From a virus: 40,032 bases of DNA. The stretch spans positions 1 through 40,032 of IMG/VR virus record IMGVR_UViG_3300025087_000177; one strand, 5' to 3'. The position numbers were made by a program, and so were the translations under genes. The notes under the pieces were generated by a model, which was given only the letters and a program-made list of their open reading frames with translations, had not been told where the DNA came from and made no database searches. Positions 22,882 through 30,022 of the stretch are shown piece after piece; the stretch's first letter is position 1, and each line of letters begins with the position of its first letter.

Positions 22882-23258
22882 AAAAAGATAATAATTGGCT
22901 GAAAATTCCAAAGTTAGGAATAGAAGTGCAAAAACACGCGCAATTTGAAAAAGTTTTGTTAAAAGATATAGTTGTTCCAAGGGGCTTGAAATTAATTGAT
23001 ATAAACATATTTTTTCATTTAATTAACAATTATAAAAATGAAATACCAGACTGGAAAATAAAGATAGATGAAGCAATAATTCATCCAATATTAAAAGAAA
23101 GAAAGAAATATCCGTTTTATAATTTGTGGTTTGGCAGTCTTGGCAGTAGGTCTATCCTGAATGGTGGCAGGTACCTGGACTGCGGCAATCTGTCTCGTTG
23201 GGTGCGATTTTATAGAAAAATGAAAAATGTTAATAAACATACCAAAATAAGATGTTAA
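22878..23258 (+). CDS. Hypothetical protein of a type found in archaeal viruses and mobile elements
   Basis: A 126-residue protein. Features are a start VVPRGLKLIDINIFFHLINN (about 32-51) and a mid segment ILNGGRYLDCGNLSRWVRFY with several conserved-looking Gly, Asp and Cys residues. I have seen sequences of this style in archaeal plasmids and viruses but cannot name a function. The base composition of 23130-23210 is richer in G and C than its surroundings. Confidence 0.45.
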   Translation: MKKDNNWLKIPKLGIEVQKHAQFEKVLLKDIVVPRGLKLIDINIFFHLINNYKNEIPDWKIKIDEAIIHPILKERKKYPFYNLWFGSLGSRSILNGGRYLDCGNLSRWVRFYRKMKNVNKHTKIRC

Positions 23259-23320
23259 AAGAACAAAAGGTTAATATTCCTAATATTATACGAAATATGA
23301 TTTTCCCAATAGAAAGATGA
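23252..23320 (+). CDS. Possible 22-residue translation-coupling gene
   Basis: An ATG at 23252 opens a 22-codon frame (MLKEQKVNIPN and on) that ends with TGA overlapping the ATG of the cytosine methyltransferase (ATGA), and itself overlaps the stop codon of the preceding gene. This exact linking suggests translation, perhaps only to couple ribosomes to the methyltransferase, rather than a functional peptide. Confidence 0.3.
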   Translation: MLKEQKVNIPNIIRNMIFPIER

Positions 23321-24333
23321 AAAAGATAAAAATTTTTGAAACATTTGCTGGATATGGTGGAGGTAGTTTTGCACTCAAAAAAGTAGAAATACCATTTGGG
23401 TGTGTAGGATATTCAGAAATACACCCATTACCTATAAAGTGTTATGACAAAAACCATCCAAATATAAAAAACTATGGAGATATTAGTAAGATTAATTTTA
23501 ATGATATTCCTGATTTTGATTTATTAACTGGTGGTTTCCCTTGTCAAGATGTTAGTTTTAATGGGAAACAAGATTTAAAGAAAGGTAGAACTATTCTTGT
23601 TTTTAATCTAATTGAATGTTTAAAAATAAAGAAACCTAAATATTTCTTATTTGAAAATGTTGCAGGTATTTATTCCAACAAATTTAAAGACTTCTTATGG
23701 GCTGTTGTTTTACAATTTTCTAATTGTGGTTATAATGTTTATCATACTATGTTAAATAGTTCACAATATGGAGTAAAACAAAATAGGGATAGAGTTTGGT
23801 TTGTTGGAATAAGGAAAGATATTCAATTTAAATTTAGGTTTCCAGAACCAACACATTCAAAAATAAATCTTATAACTGTTGATGGAAAAAATGGAAAGAT
23901 TAAAAACAAGAAACAACAATCTGACAGGGTTTATTTATTAAGTTCTGGAATATCTTGTTTAACTCATAGTTTTAGTAAAAGAATGGTTTTTGACGGAGAA
24001 AAGACAAGAGAACTTACAAAAAATGAATATTGTAGATTTATGGGTTTTGAAGATGGAGAAATAGATGTTTCAGATTTATCTACAAATCAAGTAAGTTCTC
24101 TTATGGGTAATGGATGGGATGTTAATTTAGCTTCAAAAATTTTTAAGAATTTATTAGAGAATTGGGAAAATCATACTCAAGCAAATCCTACGGATTTGTC
24201 GTTTAATAAGGATTTAACGGAATTTAACTTGTTAAATTCCCAAATAACATTTAACCGCTTCACTTCGTTAAATCCTGATATTAAACTCAACGCCCCAAAA
24301 TTTGTTCCTATATATAGTGAGGTAAAATTTTAA
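23317..24333 (+). CDS. DNA cytosine-5 methyltransferase with an extra C-terminal tail
   Basis: A 338-residue C5 methyltransferase: SAM-binding motif FAGYGGGSFAL (10-20), catalytic Cys76 in FPCQDVS, ENV at 113-115, QNRDR at 155-159, and the C-terminal MGNGWDVNLASKIF near 267-280. It would methylate cytosine in viral DNA, likely to evade host restriction. The target domain is short. The normal fold should end near residue 285; residues about 289-320 are encoded by strong inverted repeats (24182-24275) and look like an addition. No partner nuclease is seen. Confidence 0.9.
   Translation: MKKIKIFETFAGYGGGSFALKKVEIPFGCVGYSEIHPLPIKCYDKNHPNIKNYGDISKINFNDIPDFDLLTGGFPCQDVSFNGKQDLKKGRTILVFNLIECLKIKKPKYFLFENVAGIYSNKFKDFLWAVVLQFSNCGYNVYHTMLNSSQYGVKQNRDRVWFVGIRKDIQFKFRFPEPTHSKINLITVDGKNGKIKNKKQQSDRVYLLSSGISCLTHSFSKRMVFDGEKTRELTKNEYCRFMGFEDGEIDVSDLSTNQVSSLMGNGWDVNLASKIFKNLLENWENHTQANPTDLSFNKDLTEFNLLNSQITFNRFTSLNPDIKLNAPKFVPIYSEVKF
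24182..24275 (+). repeat. Nested inverted repeats in the 3' end of the methyltransferase gene
   Basis: CAAATCC (24182-24188) pairs with GGATTTG (24192-24198) around a three-base loop. GGAATTTAAC (24219-24228) pairs perfectly with GTTAAATTCC (24231-24240). GGATTTAACG (24210-24219) pairs perfectly with CGTTAAATCC (24266-24275). A further ATTTAAC at 24249-24255 can pair with GTTAAAT at 24267-24273. This resembles a small palindromic mobile element inserted into the coding end. Confidence 0.7.
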
Positions 24334-24415
24334 TGACTATCGGTTTTGGTATAATGGCAATAGGGGATGCAGGATAATGGAATCTAGAAGAGATATGAGG
24401 AAAAAAGAGAAATGA
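24333..24415 (+). other. Two tiny chained reading frames between methyltransferase and peptidase genes
   Basis: Immediately after the methyltransferase stop (TAATG), ATG 24333 reads 14 codons to TAA 24375-24377, and ATG 24377 reads 12 codons to TGA 24413-24415, which overlaps the ATG of the peptidase at 24412. The chained stops and starts suggest coupling, but no homology supports these as genes. The first includes hydrophobic residues (GFGIMAIGDAG). Confidence 0.2.
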
Positions 24416-24717
24416 AAAATCTTGAAATAACAGTTAAGGATATAGTTGAAATTATAGCTAATGGATATAGTATAGAAACTATCAGGTTTGTAATAGATAA
24501 CTCCACAGATGGAATACTTCTTGGTGTGTGTATGGATGACGGCAAAAAAAGAGAAATACTATTAAATGAAGATATAAACATAGAAGATCGCAGAGAAGCA
24601 ATCATCCACGAATTTTTACACGCCAAATCATTTGTTTATGGTAAAAAATACTCAGAAAGAGAAGTAAAAACAAACGCAAAAAGAATTTACAATGCCATAT
24701 ATAGCAAAAACAGATAG
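24412..24717 (+). CDS. Small zinc metallopeptidase-like protein (HEXXH)
   Basis: A 101-residue protein with HEFLH at 66-70, the zinc-binding HEXXH motif on a central helix, following a strand-rich half (EILLNEDINIEDRREAII). Minimal HEXXH proteins of this size occur in phages; some resemble ImmA/IrrE-type regulators' proteases or archaemetzincin fragments. A third zinc ligand may be in the final helix but is not obvious. Substrates are unknown: cleavage of host or viral repressors is a hypothesis. The end overlaps the next gene. Confidence 0.6.
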   Translation: MKNLEITVKDIVEIIANGYSIETIRFVIDNSTDGILLGVCMDDGKKREILLNEDINIEDRREAIIHEFLHAKSFVYGKKYSEREVKTNAKRIYNAIYSKNR

Positions 24718-24955
24718 GATATTCTATGAACCAGAATTAAGTAAATTAAAATTTAAAATAGACAAAGATACCAAAAAAGGCGAATTAACTTATTTAATTT
24801 ATTCAATAGCTATAGGATACCTAAATAGAAAAGAAGAATCCTACGAAAACATCTCTAACACAATAAGCAGTTTGATAGATGCAGCAGAGGAATTAAGAAG
24901 AAGAAGATTAAATCCCTATGAGGATAAGAAACTAACACAAAATGAAGACATATAA
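24692..24955 (+). CDS. DUF6899-like phage protein
   Basis: An 87-residue protein matching the pattern of a widespread small phage family: the opening MPYI.K.DR, then GELTYLIYSIAIGYLN, then AAEELRRRRLNPYEDKK and an end of NEDI. The function is unknown; members are all-helical and often lie near nucleotide-metabolism genes, as here. The start overlaps the peptidase gene. Confidence 0.75.
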   Translation: MPYIAKTDRIFYEPELSKLKFKIDKDTKKGELTYLIYSIAIGYLNRKEESYENISNTISSLIDAAEELRRRRLNPYEDKKLTQNEDI

Positions 24956-25307
24956 AGTTTATATTGCCGGGAGATTAACAGATACAACAGATAAGTATAT
25001 AATTAACGTAAGAACAATGATATTAGAAGGAAAAAAAGTTAGAAATGCTGGATTTAGTGTTTACATTCCAGCTTTAGATTTTTTATCTGGTGTGGTTACG
25101 GGTGAAAGAAAATATATGGATTATTTTAATAATTCAATAGAGTGGTTAAAAGTAAGTGATGCTGTTTATATTATAGATAACTATATGGCAAGCAAAGGAA
25201 CAAAAGAGGAGATAAATATGGCTAAACGATTAGATATACCAATATTTTTTAACTTAGAAGATTTAATAAAATGGAAAAATAAACAAGATGATTTGCTTAT
25301 AAGATGA
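24942..25307 (+). CDS. Nucleoside 2-deoxyribosyltransferase-like protein
   Basis: A 121-residue protein beginning KVYIAGRLTD, the typical strand-turn of the nucleoside 2-deoxyribosyltransferase/DUF4406 group, and later DAVYIIDNYMASKGTKEEIN (about 68-87), which has the Gly-rich and Glu positions of the family. These enzymes exchange bases on deoxyribosides or act in nucleotide salvage. The catalytic residue cannot be fixed without alignment. It overlaps the DUF6899-like gene and the MazG-like gene. Confidence 0.7.
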   Translation: MKTYKVYIAGRLTDTTDKYIINVRTMILEGKKVRNAGFSVYIPALDFLSGVVTGERKYMDYFNNSIEWLKVSDAVYIIDNYMASKGTKEEINMAKRLDIPIFFNLEDLIKWKNKQDDLLIR

Positions 25308-25495
25308 CAAACGAAATAATAAAAACTCAAAAAAAGATCCAGAAATTAGCATTTAAACGAATGGAAATTGGCCAGAAGAAATATGGCAAATTTTCACACC
25401 TAAAAAGAGATATGAACAAGGAAATACTTGAAGAATTAGTGGATGCAAGGAATTATATAGACTTGTTAATTGATAAATTAGGATTAATAAAATGA
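25304..25495 (+). CDS. Short MazG-like/NTP pyrophosphatase-like helical protein
   Basis: A 63-residue protein with EILEELVDARNYIDLLI (about 40-56), close to the EEXXD pattern of all-alpha NTP pyrophosphatases, preceded by a basic KKYGKF segment. Short versions of MazG-like proteins are common in phages and may hydrolyse non-canonical or excess nucleotides or serve as regulators. The domain here is minimal, so catalytic activity is doubtful unless it oligomerises. Confidence 0.5.
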   Translation: MTNEIIKTQKKIQKLAFKRMEIGQKKYGKFSHLKRDMNKEILEELVDARNYIDLLIDKLGLIK

Positions 25496-26256
25496 TAAAT
25501 GGACAACAAAAATTAAATACTGAAAAATTTAATGCAGATAAGATTACGTTAGTACCATTTGGAGATAATCATTTAGGTTCAAAATTTTGTGATTTAGATT
25601 TATTAAAACAACATATAGATTGGGTTTATAATTCAAAAGATACTTATGCATTATTTATGGGAGACAATATAGATGCTGGAACAAGAGATTCTGTTGGAGC
25701 AAGTGTTTATGAACAAACAGAAATAATAGATGCACAAATGGAAGAATGGCAAAATTTAGTAAAACCTTTAGTTGAAAAAAATAAGATAATTGGAACACAT
25801 TCAGGAAATCATGAGTATAGAGTTTATAAGTCAACCGGAATAGATATATGCAAAATAATGGCTAAATCTTTAGGAATAAAATATTTTGGTTGGAATATAA
25901 TTAATTACTTTAAAGTTGGAAATCAAAATTATACCATCTTTTCTGGCCATGGTTCTGGCGGTTCAAGACTTCCACACACTAAAATAAAAGCAGTTTTAGA
26001 TAGAATGAATATGGCAGATGCAGAGATTTACTTAATGGGACATCTTCACGCACTAGATCATCATGTAAGACAATTTTATCATTTAGATAAAAAGAAAGGA
26101 ATAGTAATAGAAGCAGAGAAGCATTTTGTTTTATGTGGAAGTTATTTAAATCATTGGGAATCTTATGGGGCTCAAGCAGGTTATGAATTACTTAAAAAAG
26201 GTTCACCAAAAATTAAATTATCTGGAATAGAAAAAAGAATAAAAGTGAGTATATGA
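25492..26256 (+). CDS. Calcineurin-like metallophosphoesterase
   Basis: A 254-residue protein with the ordered motifs of the family: GDNHLGS (24-30, normally GDXHXG), MGDNID (56-61), GNHEYR (105-110), a GHG-like segment (SGHGSGGS) and GHLHALDHH. These residues bind two metals and cleave phosphomono- or diesters, including nucleic acids and nucleotides. It overlaps the MazG-like gene by four bases. A role in DNA processing or nucleotide clearance is likely, but substrate is not visible in the sequence. Confidence 0.85.
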   Translation: MINGQQKLNTEKFNADKITLVPFGDNHLGSKFCDLDLLKQHIDWVYNSKDTYALFMGDNIDAGTRDSVGASVYEQTEIIDAQMEEWQNLVKPLVEKNKIIGTHSGNHEYRVYKSTGIDICKIMAKSLGIKYFGWNIINYFKVGNQNYTIFSGHGSGGSRLPHTKIKAVLDRMNMADAEIYLMGHLHALDHHVRQFYHLDKKKGIVIEAEKHFVLCGSYLNHWESYGAQAGYELLKKGSPKIKLSGIEKRIKVSI

Positions 26257-26567
26257 GAATAAAAGCAGTTTTAATTAAAAACAAACAACCAGAAATATTT
26301 TATATAAATATTGATAAACATAATAAACAGATAGTTAAAGCAAAATTAATGCTGGTTTTTTTAGAAATAAGAAGAATATTAATTAATTATAAAATAGAAC
26401 AAAAAATCCGCGGCATTTCAATACCCATAGACAAAACAATAAGAACCCGTTCAAAAATTGGAGCAAAAACAAAAAAAATAAAAACCTGTTTTCAAGAACA
26501 TTTAAATGAATTAGTAAAAGCCAGGAAAACAATCTTAAACTCACTGCACTTAATAAAAGAAATATAG
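26253..26567 (+). CDS. Basic hypothetical protein
   Basis: A 104-residue, strongly basic protein (many Lys, Ile and Arg), with a central TIRTRSKIGAKTKKIKTCF and a helical C-terminus. It could bind nucleic acid, but there is no known motif. It overlaps the phosphoesterase gene by four bases and ends immediately before a new promoter. Confidence 0.45.
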   Translation: MRIKAVLIKNKQPEIFYINIDKHNKQIVKAKLMLVFLEIRRILINYKIEQKIRGISIPIDKTIRTRSKIGAKTKKIKTCFQEHLNELVKARKTILNSLHLIKEI

Positions 26568-26580
26568 AAACATTTATAAA
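26567..26580 (+). promoter_or_regulatory. Promoter for a leaderless transcript starting at 26603
   Basis: GAAACA followed by TTTATAAA (26573-26580). Transcription is expected about 25 bases on, where the GTG at 26603 lies, so the mRNA would have little or no leader. This opens the downstream island. Confidence 0.75.
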
Positions 26581-26602
26581 TTGATTAATTATTTATATAA
26601 TC

Positions 26603-26842
26603 GTGGGAACATTCAAAGAAGCATTTAAAATACGAAAAATAACTGTTCCAAATTCAAAAAGGAAATATTCTAAAGGAATGCATGGAATATCTATACCCAG
26701 AGATATTGCCATTTTTTATGAAAATATTTATTTCTCAATAGAAAGAAGTGATGAAAATATTTTATTAAAATCTGGATGTTCTCCCCGACAAATTCCAAAT
26801 TTAGAGGAATATCAATTTGAAGACTGCAGAATAAAAAATTAA
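26603..26842 (+). CDS. AbrB-like DNA-binding protein, GTG start
   Basis: A 79-residue protein with a GTG start at the predicted transcription start. It includes GISIPRDIAIFYENIYFSIE (about 28-47) and SDENILLKSG, reminiscent of the swapped-hairpin AbrB/SpoVT fold common in archaeal regulators, though that resemblance is moderate. A C-terminal extension lacks known motifs. As the first gene from its own promoter, it may regulate itself or the downstream island. Confidence 0.5.
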   Translation: MGTFKEAFKIRKITVPNSKRKYSKGMHGISIPRDIAIFYENIYFSIERSDENILLKSGCSPRQIPNLEEYQFEDCRIKN

Positions 26843-26857
26843 ACAAAATAAAAAAAG

Positions 26858-27346
26858 ATGGGAAAAAATTGGAATATTAAAGATACTTCAAAAATGAGCC
26901 ACCCTGCATGGAATAAAGGTAAAAAGAACCCAGAGTTATCTAAAAGACAAAAAGAAAATAATGTTTCTAAGAGGCCCGAAGTTAGAGAAAAAATGAAAAA
27001 AGCAAAAATAGAATATTATAAAAATGGGGGACATCCCCCAAATTATATTGATGGAAGTTCAAGAAATAGAAAGTATAGATTAAAAGAATGGATAGAAATA
27101 GCAAAGAAAATTTATGAAAGAGATCATTATACTTGCCAAATTTGTAATAAAAAAGGGGAATTATTAAATGCTCATCATATAATTCCTTGGGCAGGAAATC
27201 CAAATTTAATTTTTGATTTAAATAATTTAATTACCTTATGTGTTCCTTGTCATTCAAGAATTCATTTTATTTTAAATAATCCAAGAAAAAAGAAGCGATT
27301 TGGCGAGCTTCAGGGGGTGAAAAATGAGAATAGCAATCTTATCTGA
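26858..27346 (+). CDS. HNH homing-type endonuclease with NUMOD3-like repeats
   Basis: A 162-residue protein. The N-terminus carries NUMOD3-like DNA-binding segments (MSHPAWNKGKKNPEL and KRPEVREKMKKAKIEY). The C-terminus is an HNH nuclease: YTCQICNKKGELLNAHHI, an Asn in LNNLITLC and CHSRIHF. Such enzymes spread by cutting intron-less or gene-less alleles. The end of the gene overlaps the start of the following glycosyltransferase, whose reading frame is broken a few codons later; the two facts may be linked. Confidence 0.85.
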   Translation: MGKNWNIKDTSKMSHPAWNKGKKNPELSKRQKENNVSKRPEVREKMKKAKIEYYKNGGHPPNYIDGSSRNRKYRLKEWIEIAKKIYERDHYTCQICNKKGELLNAHHIIPWAGNPNLIFDLNNLITLCVPCHSRIHFILNNPRKKKRFGELQGVKNENSNLI

Positions 27347-28560
27347 CAGTCCGTTTCTGCCGACGGGCTATTCGTAATTCAAATCAAGCAAAACTACTTT
27401 CTAAATTTTTAAAAGAAAAAGGACATGAAATTCATCATCTCGCAAATGCATATCAAGGACAAACAATTTCTTATGCAAGATTAGAAGATGGAACAGAATT
27501 TAATTATAAGATATATGGCCAAATGTCTCCTTATTTTAATCAAGAAATGAGCCAACTTCTTAAAACAATTAAACCAGATGTTTTTTTAATCTTGCTTGAC
27601 ACATTTATGCTCTTTCCTTGGTTCTTAAATATAGATACTAGCCCATCAAAAACCATCTTTTGGTTTCCTTCCGATGGGGGGGGAGGAATGCCTATTGGTT
27701 GCGAGAATATATTGAGAAAAGTAGATGTTCCCGTAGCAATGGCAAGATTTGGACAAAAACAATGTTTAGATAATTATAATATTAAAACAGAATACATCCC
27801 ACACGGAACAGAGCCAGATAGATTTTATAAACTTTCAGATGATGATAAAATGAAGTTAAGAACAAATTGGGGATTATTAAATAATTTTGTTGTTGGGTGT
27901 GTTGCAAGAAATCAACCAAGAAAAATGTTAGATAGAATGATTAAAAGTTTTGCTTTAATAGCTAAACAAATCCCAGAAGCAATTTTACTATGCCATTTAG
28001 ATCCAAAAGATCCAGCAGCGATATTTGATATATATGAAATGTCTAAACGATTTGATATAGAAAACAGGTTAAGATTTACAGGAATGTCTGCACTTAAAGG
28101 ATTTGATTGGTCTAAAATGAATGAAGTATATAATTTAATGGATGTATTCTTTTTATCAACAAGCGGAGAAGGATTTGGAATACCAATAATAGAAGCAATG
28201 AGTTCAGAAGTTCCAATTATCGCAACAGATTACACTACTACTGAAGAAATAGTAAAGGAAACAAAGGCTGGATTTGGAATTAAGTTATCTGGAACAGAAC
28301 AAACAAATTATTTTGATAAAAACAATAAGGAATATGATCAATTAATTGCCAATGGAACATTAACCGGAAGCTGGATGGTTGAAAGAGGACTGATGGACAT
28401 AAACGATGCTGCTGAAAAGATAGTTTTATTATATCAAAATACAGAATTAAGAAAGCAAATGGGACAAAATGGAAGAAAGGCAGTTTTAGAAAAATATGAT
28501 TTTAATAAACAAATTGGTCCGGCATTTGAAAGACTAATGGAGAAATTATGCAATTCATAA
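27324..28560 (+). CDS. GT4-family glycosyltransferase, reading frame interrupted near its start
   Basis: The coding sequence begins at ATG 27324 (MRIAILSDSPFLPTGY) but hits TAA at 27375. From about 27373 the +1 frame continues the same protein (RNSNQAKLLSKFLKEK, then GHEIHHLAN) through ATG 27523 to the stop at 28560. Skipping one base, such as T27372, restores a GT-B fold protein of about 411 residues. The catalytic region has TSGEGFGIPIIEAMSSE (EX7E motif of GT4) and PHGTEPDRF. It transfers a sugar from a nucleotide donor. A truncated product from 27523 would lack half the N-terminal domain. Possible causes are a true mutation, +1 frameshifting, or a sequencing error. Confidence 0.8.
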
Positions 28561-28802
28561 TTGAGTGGATAATAGACTATTGTTTAGTAATGTTTGCTAT
28601 GTGTATAGACAATATTTTTTGGATTTCAGCAAGCCCAGAATATCCTTTATTTAAAGAAAATAAACCAATAACAATAGACGGAAAAACATATAGTACTAGA
28701 ATAGAATATATTTTTAAATATAGAATTTGGTCTGTTTTAACTCATTGGAGAGACATAATCCCAGCAATATTTACAAGTTTAATACTTGCAGTTTTAACAT
28801 GA
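28548..28802 (+). CDS. Small membrane protein
   Basis: An 84-residue protein with hydrophobic segments at both ends (FIIEWIIDYCLVMFAMCID, about 3-21, and IIPAIFTSLILAVLT at the end), separated by a loop with charged residues. Both termini are probably in or across the membrane. It overlaps the glycosyltransferase stop and the radical SAM start, so it belongs to the island. It could anchor an enzyme or move a lipid-linked sugar, but there is no family match I can name. Confidence 0.55.
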   Translation: MQFIIEWIIDYCLVMFAMCIDNIFWISASPEYPLFKENKPITIDGKTYSTRIEYIFKYRIWSVLTHWRDIIPAIFTSLILAVLT

Positions 28803-30022
28803 TAGAAAACATACTTTTAACAGCTTGTAGAAGTCCATTTTTAGATAATGATAGAATTTATCCTCCATTAGGAATACTTTATTTACACCAAGCAATAAAA
28901 GAAAATTATCCAGATCTTAAAGTATGGGTAACCGATGAGCCAAGCCCAAGACATTTAATCACGGCGGATTTGGTAGGAATAAGCATAATGACTCCTCAAC
29001 GAGAAGAAGCTAAAAGATTATTAAAAGAAGCGCAACACTATAACTATAATTCTATTAAAATTGCTGGAGGCCCACATGTTAAAAATTATATAAAAAGTAT
29101 GATGGGTGAAGATTGGAATTATTTAATTCCAAATGATGGAATAAGAGCTATAAATAAAATAATAGAAAACCCCCAACATAGTAAATTAGTTATTAATGAT
29201 TTTATAAAACCCAAAGAATACCAAAAATTATGGAGAAAGCCGAATAGATTAGACAACAAAGATTTTTTAAACAAATTTAATTATAAACTTAATAATATTA
29301 ATTCTACAACAATGTTAACCTCACAAGGATGTTCAGAACATTGCACTTTTTGCGAAGAAGCTATAAGCCCAATAAGATGGACGCCACTTGATATAGTTAA
29401 AGAAGAACTAAATGACATCGTCAGTTTAGGATATAAAGGAGTTTATATATTTGATGATATTTTTGCGCTATCTGAAAAATATACACAGCCAATAACAGCA
29501 GAATTATATAAACTGGGATTAATTTATCGGTGTAATGGACAAGCTAGAAGATTTAACAAAGATTTTGCAAAATTATTGGGGAGTACCGGTTGTGTAGAGA
29601 TTGCATTTGGAGCAGAATCAGGCAGCCAAAAAATATTAGACACAGTAAGAAAGAAGTGCACAGTTGCCCAAAACTATAATTTTGTTAAACTCTCAAAAAA
29701 AGAAGGAATGAAAGTAAAAGCATTTTTAATGATTGGGCTTCCAGGAGAAACAAGAGAAACAATTAAAGAAACAGAAGCGTTTATTAAAAATTCTGGAATA
29801 GATGATTTTCAATTAGCTATTTATTACCCATACAAAGGAACACAAATAAGAGAAGAAATGGACAATAATAAAGATATAGATTTATTTTTCTTAGGAGAGG
29901 GTTTAGGTGCGTACGGCCAAAAAAATAATCAATCAGAAGCAGTAATTAGAACTAATCAGCTATCACAAGAAGATTTAATAAACGAGAGAGATAGATTAAT
30001 AACTCAATATAAGATAAAATGA
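28799..30022 (+). CDS. B12-binding-type radical SAM protein
   Basis: A 407-residue protein counted from the ATG at 28799 (ATGA overlap with the membrane protein gene). The N-terminal part (about 1-130) resembles a cobalamin-binding Rossmann domain (DLVGISIMTPQREEAK). The radical SAM core has the cluster motif CSEHCTFC (Cys178, Cys182, Cys185), GAESGSQKIL and MIGLPGETRET. Family enzymes methylate or rearrange inactive carbon atoms. In a sugar island this could methylate a sugar or its lipid carrier. The usual DXHXXG cobalamin His is not evident, so cofactor use is uncertain. Confidence 0.8.
   Translation: MIENILLTACRSPFLDNDRIYPPLGILYLHQAIKENYPDLKVWVTDEPSPRHLITADLVGISIMTPQREEAKRLLKEAQHYNYNSIKIAGGPHVKNYIKSMMGEDWNYLIPNDGIRAINKIIENPQHSKLVINDFIKPKEYQKLWRKPNRLDNKDFLNKFNYKLNNINSTTMLTSQGCSEHCTFCEEAISPIRWTPLDIVKEELNDIVSLGYKGVYIFDDIFALSEKYTQPITAELYKLGLIYRCNGQARRFNKDFAKLLGSTGCVEIAFGAESGSQKILDTVRKKCTVAQNYNFVKLSKKEGMKVKAFLMIGLPGETRETIKETEAFIKNSGIDDFQLAIYYPYKGTQIREEMDNNKDIDLFFLGEGLGAYGQKNNQSEAVIRTNQLSQEDLINERDRLITQYKIK

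Noticed and set aside
24340-24400. tRNA-like sequence with GGTATAATGGCA
   Set aside because: No acceptor stem, anticodon arm or T arm could be paired around it.
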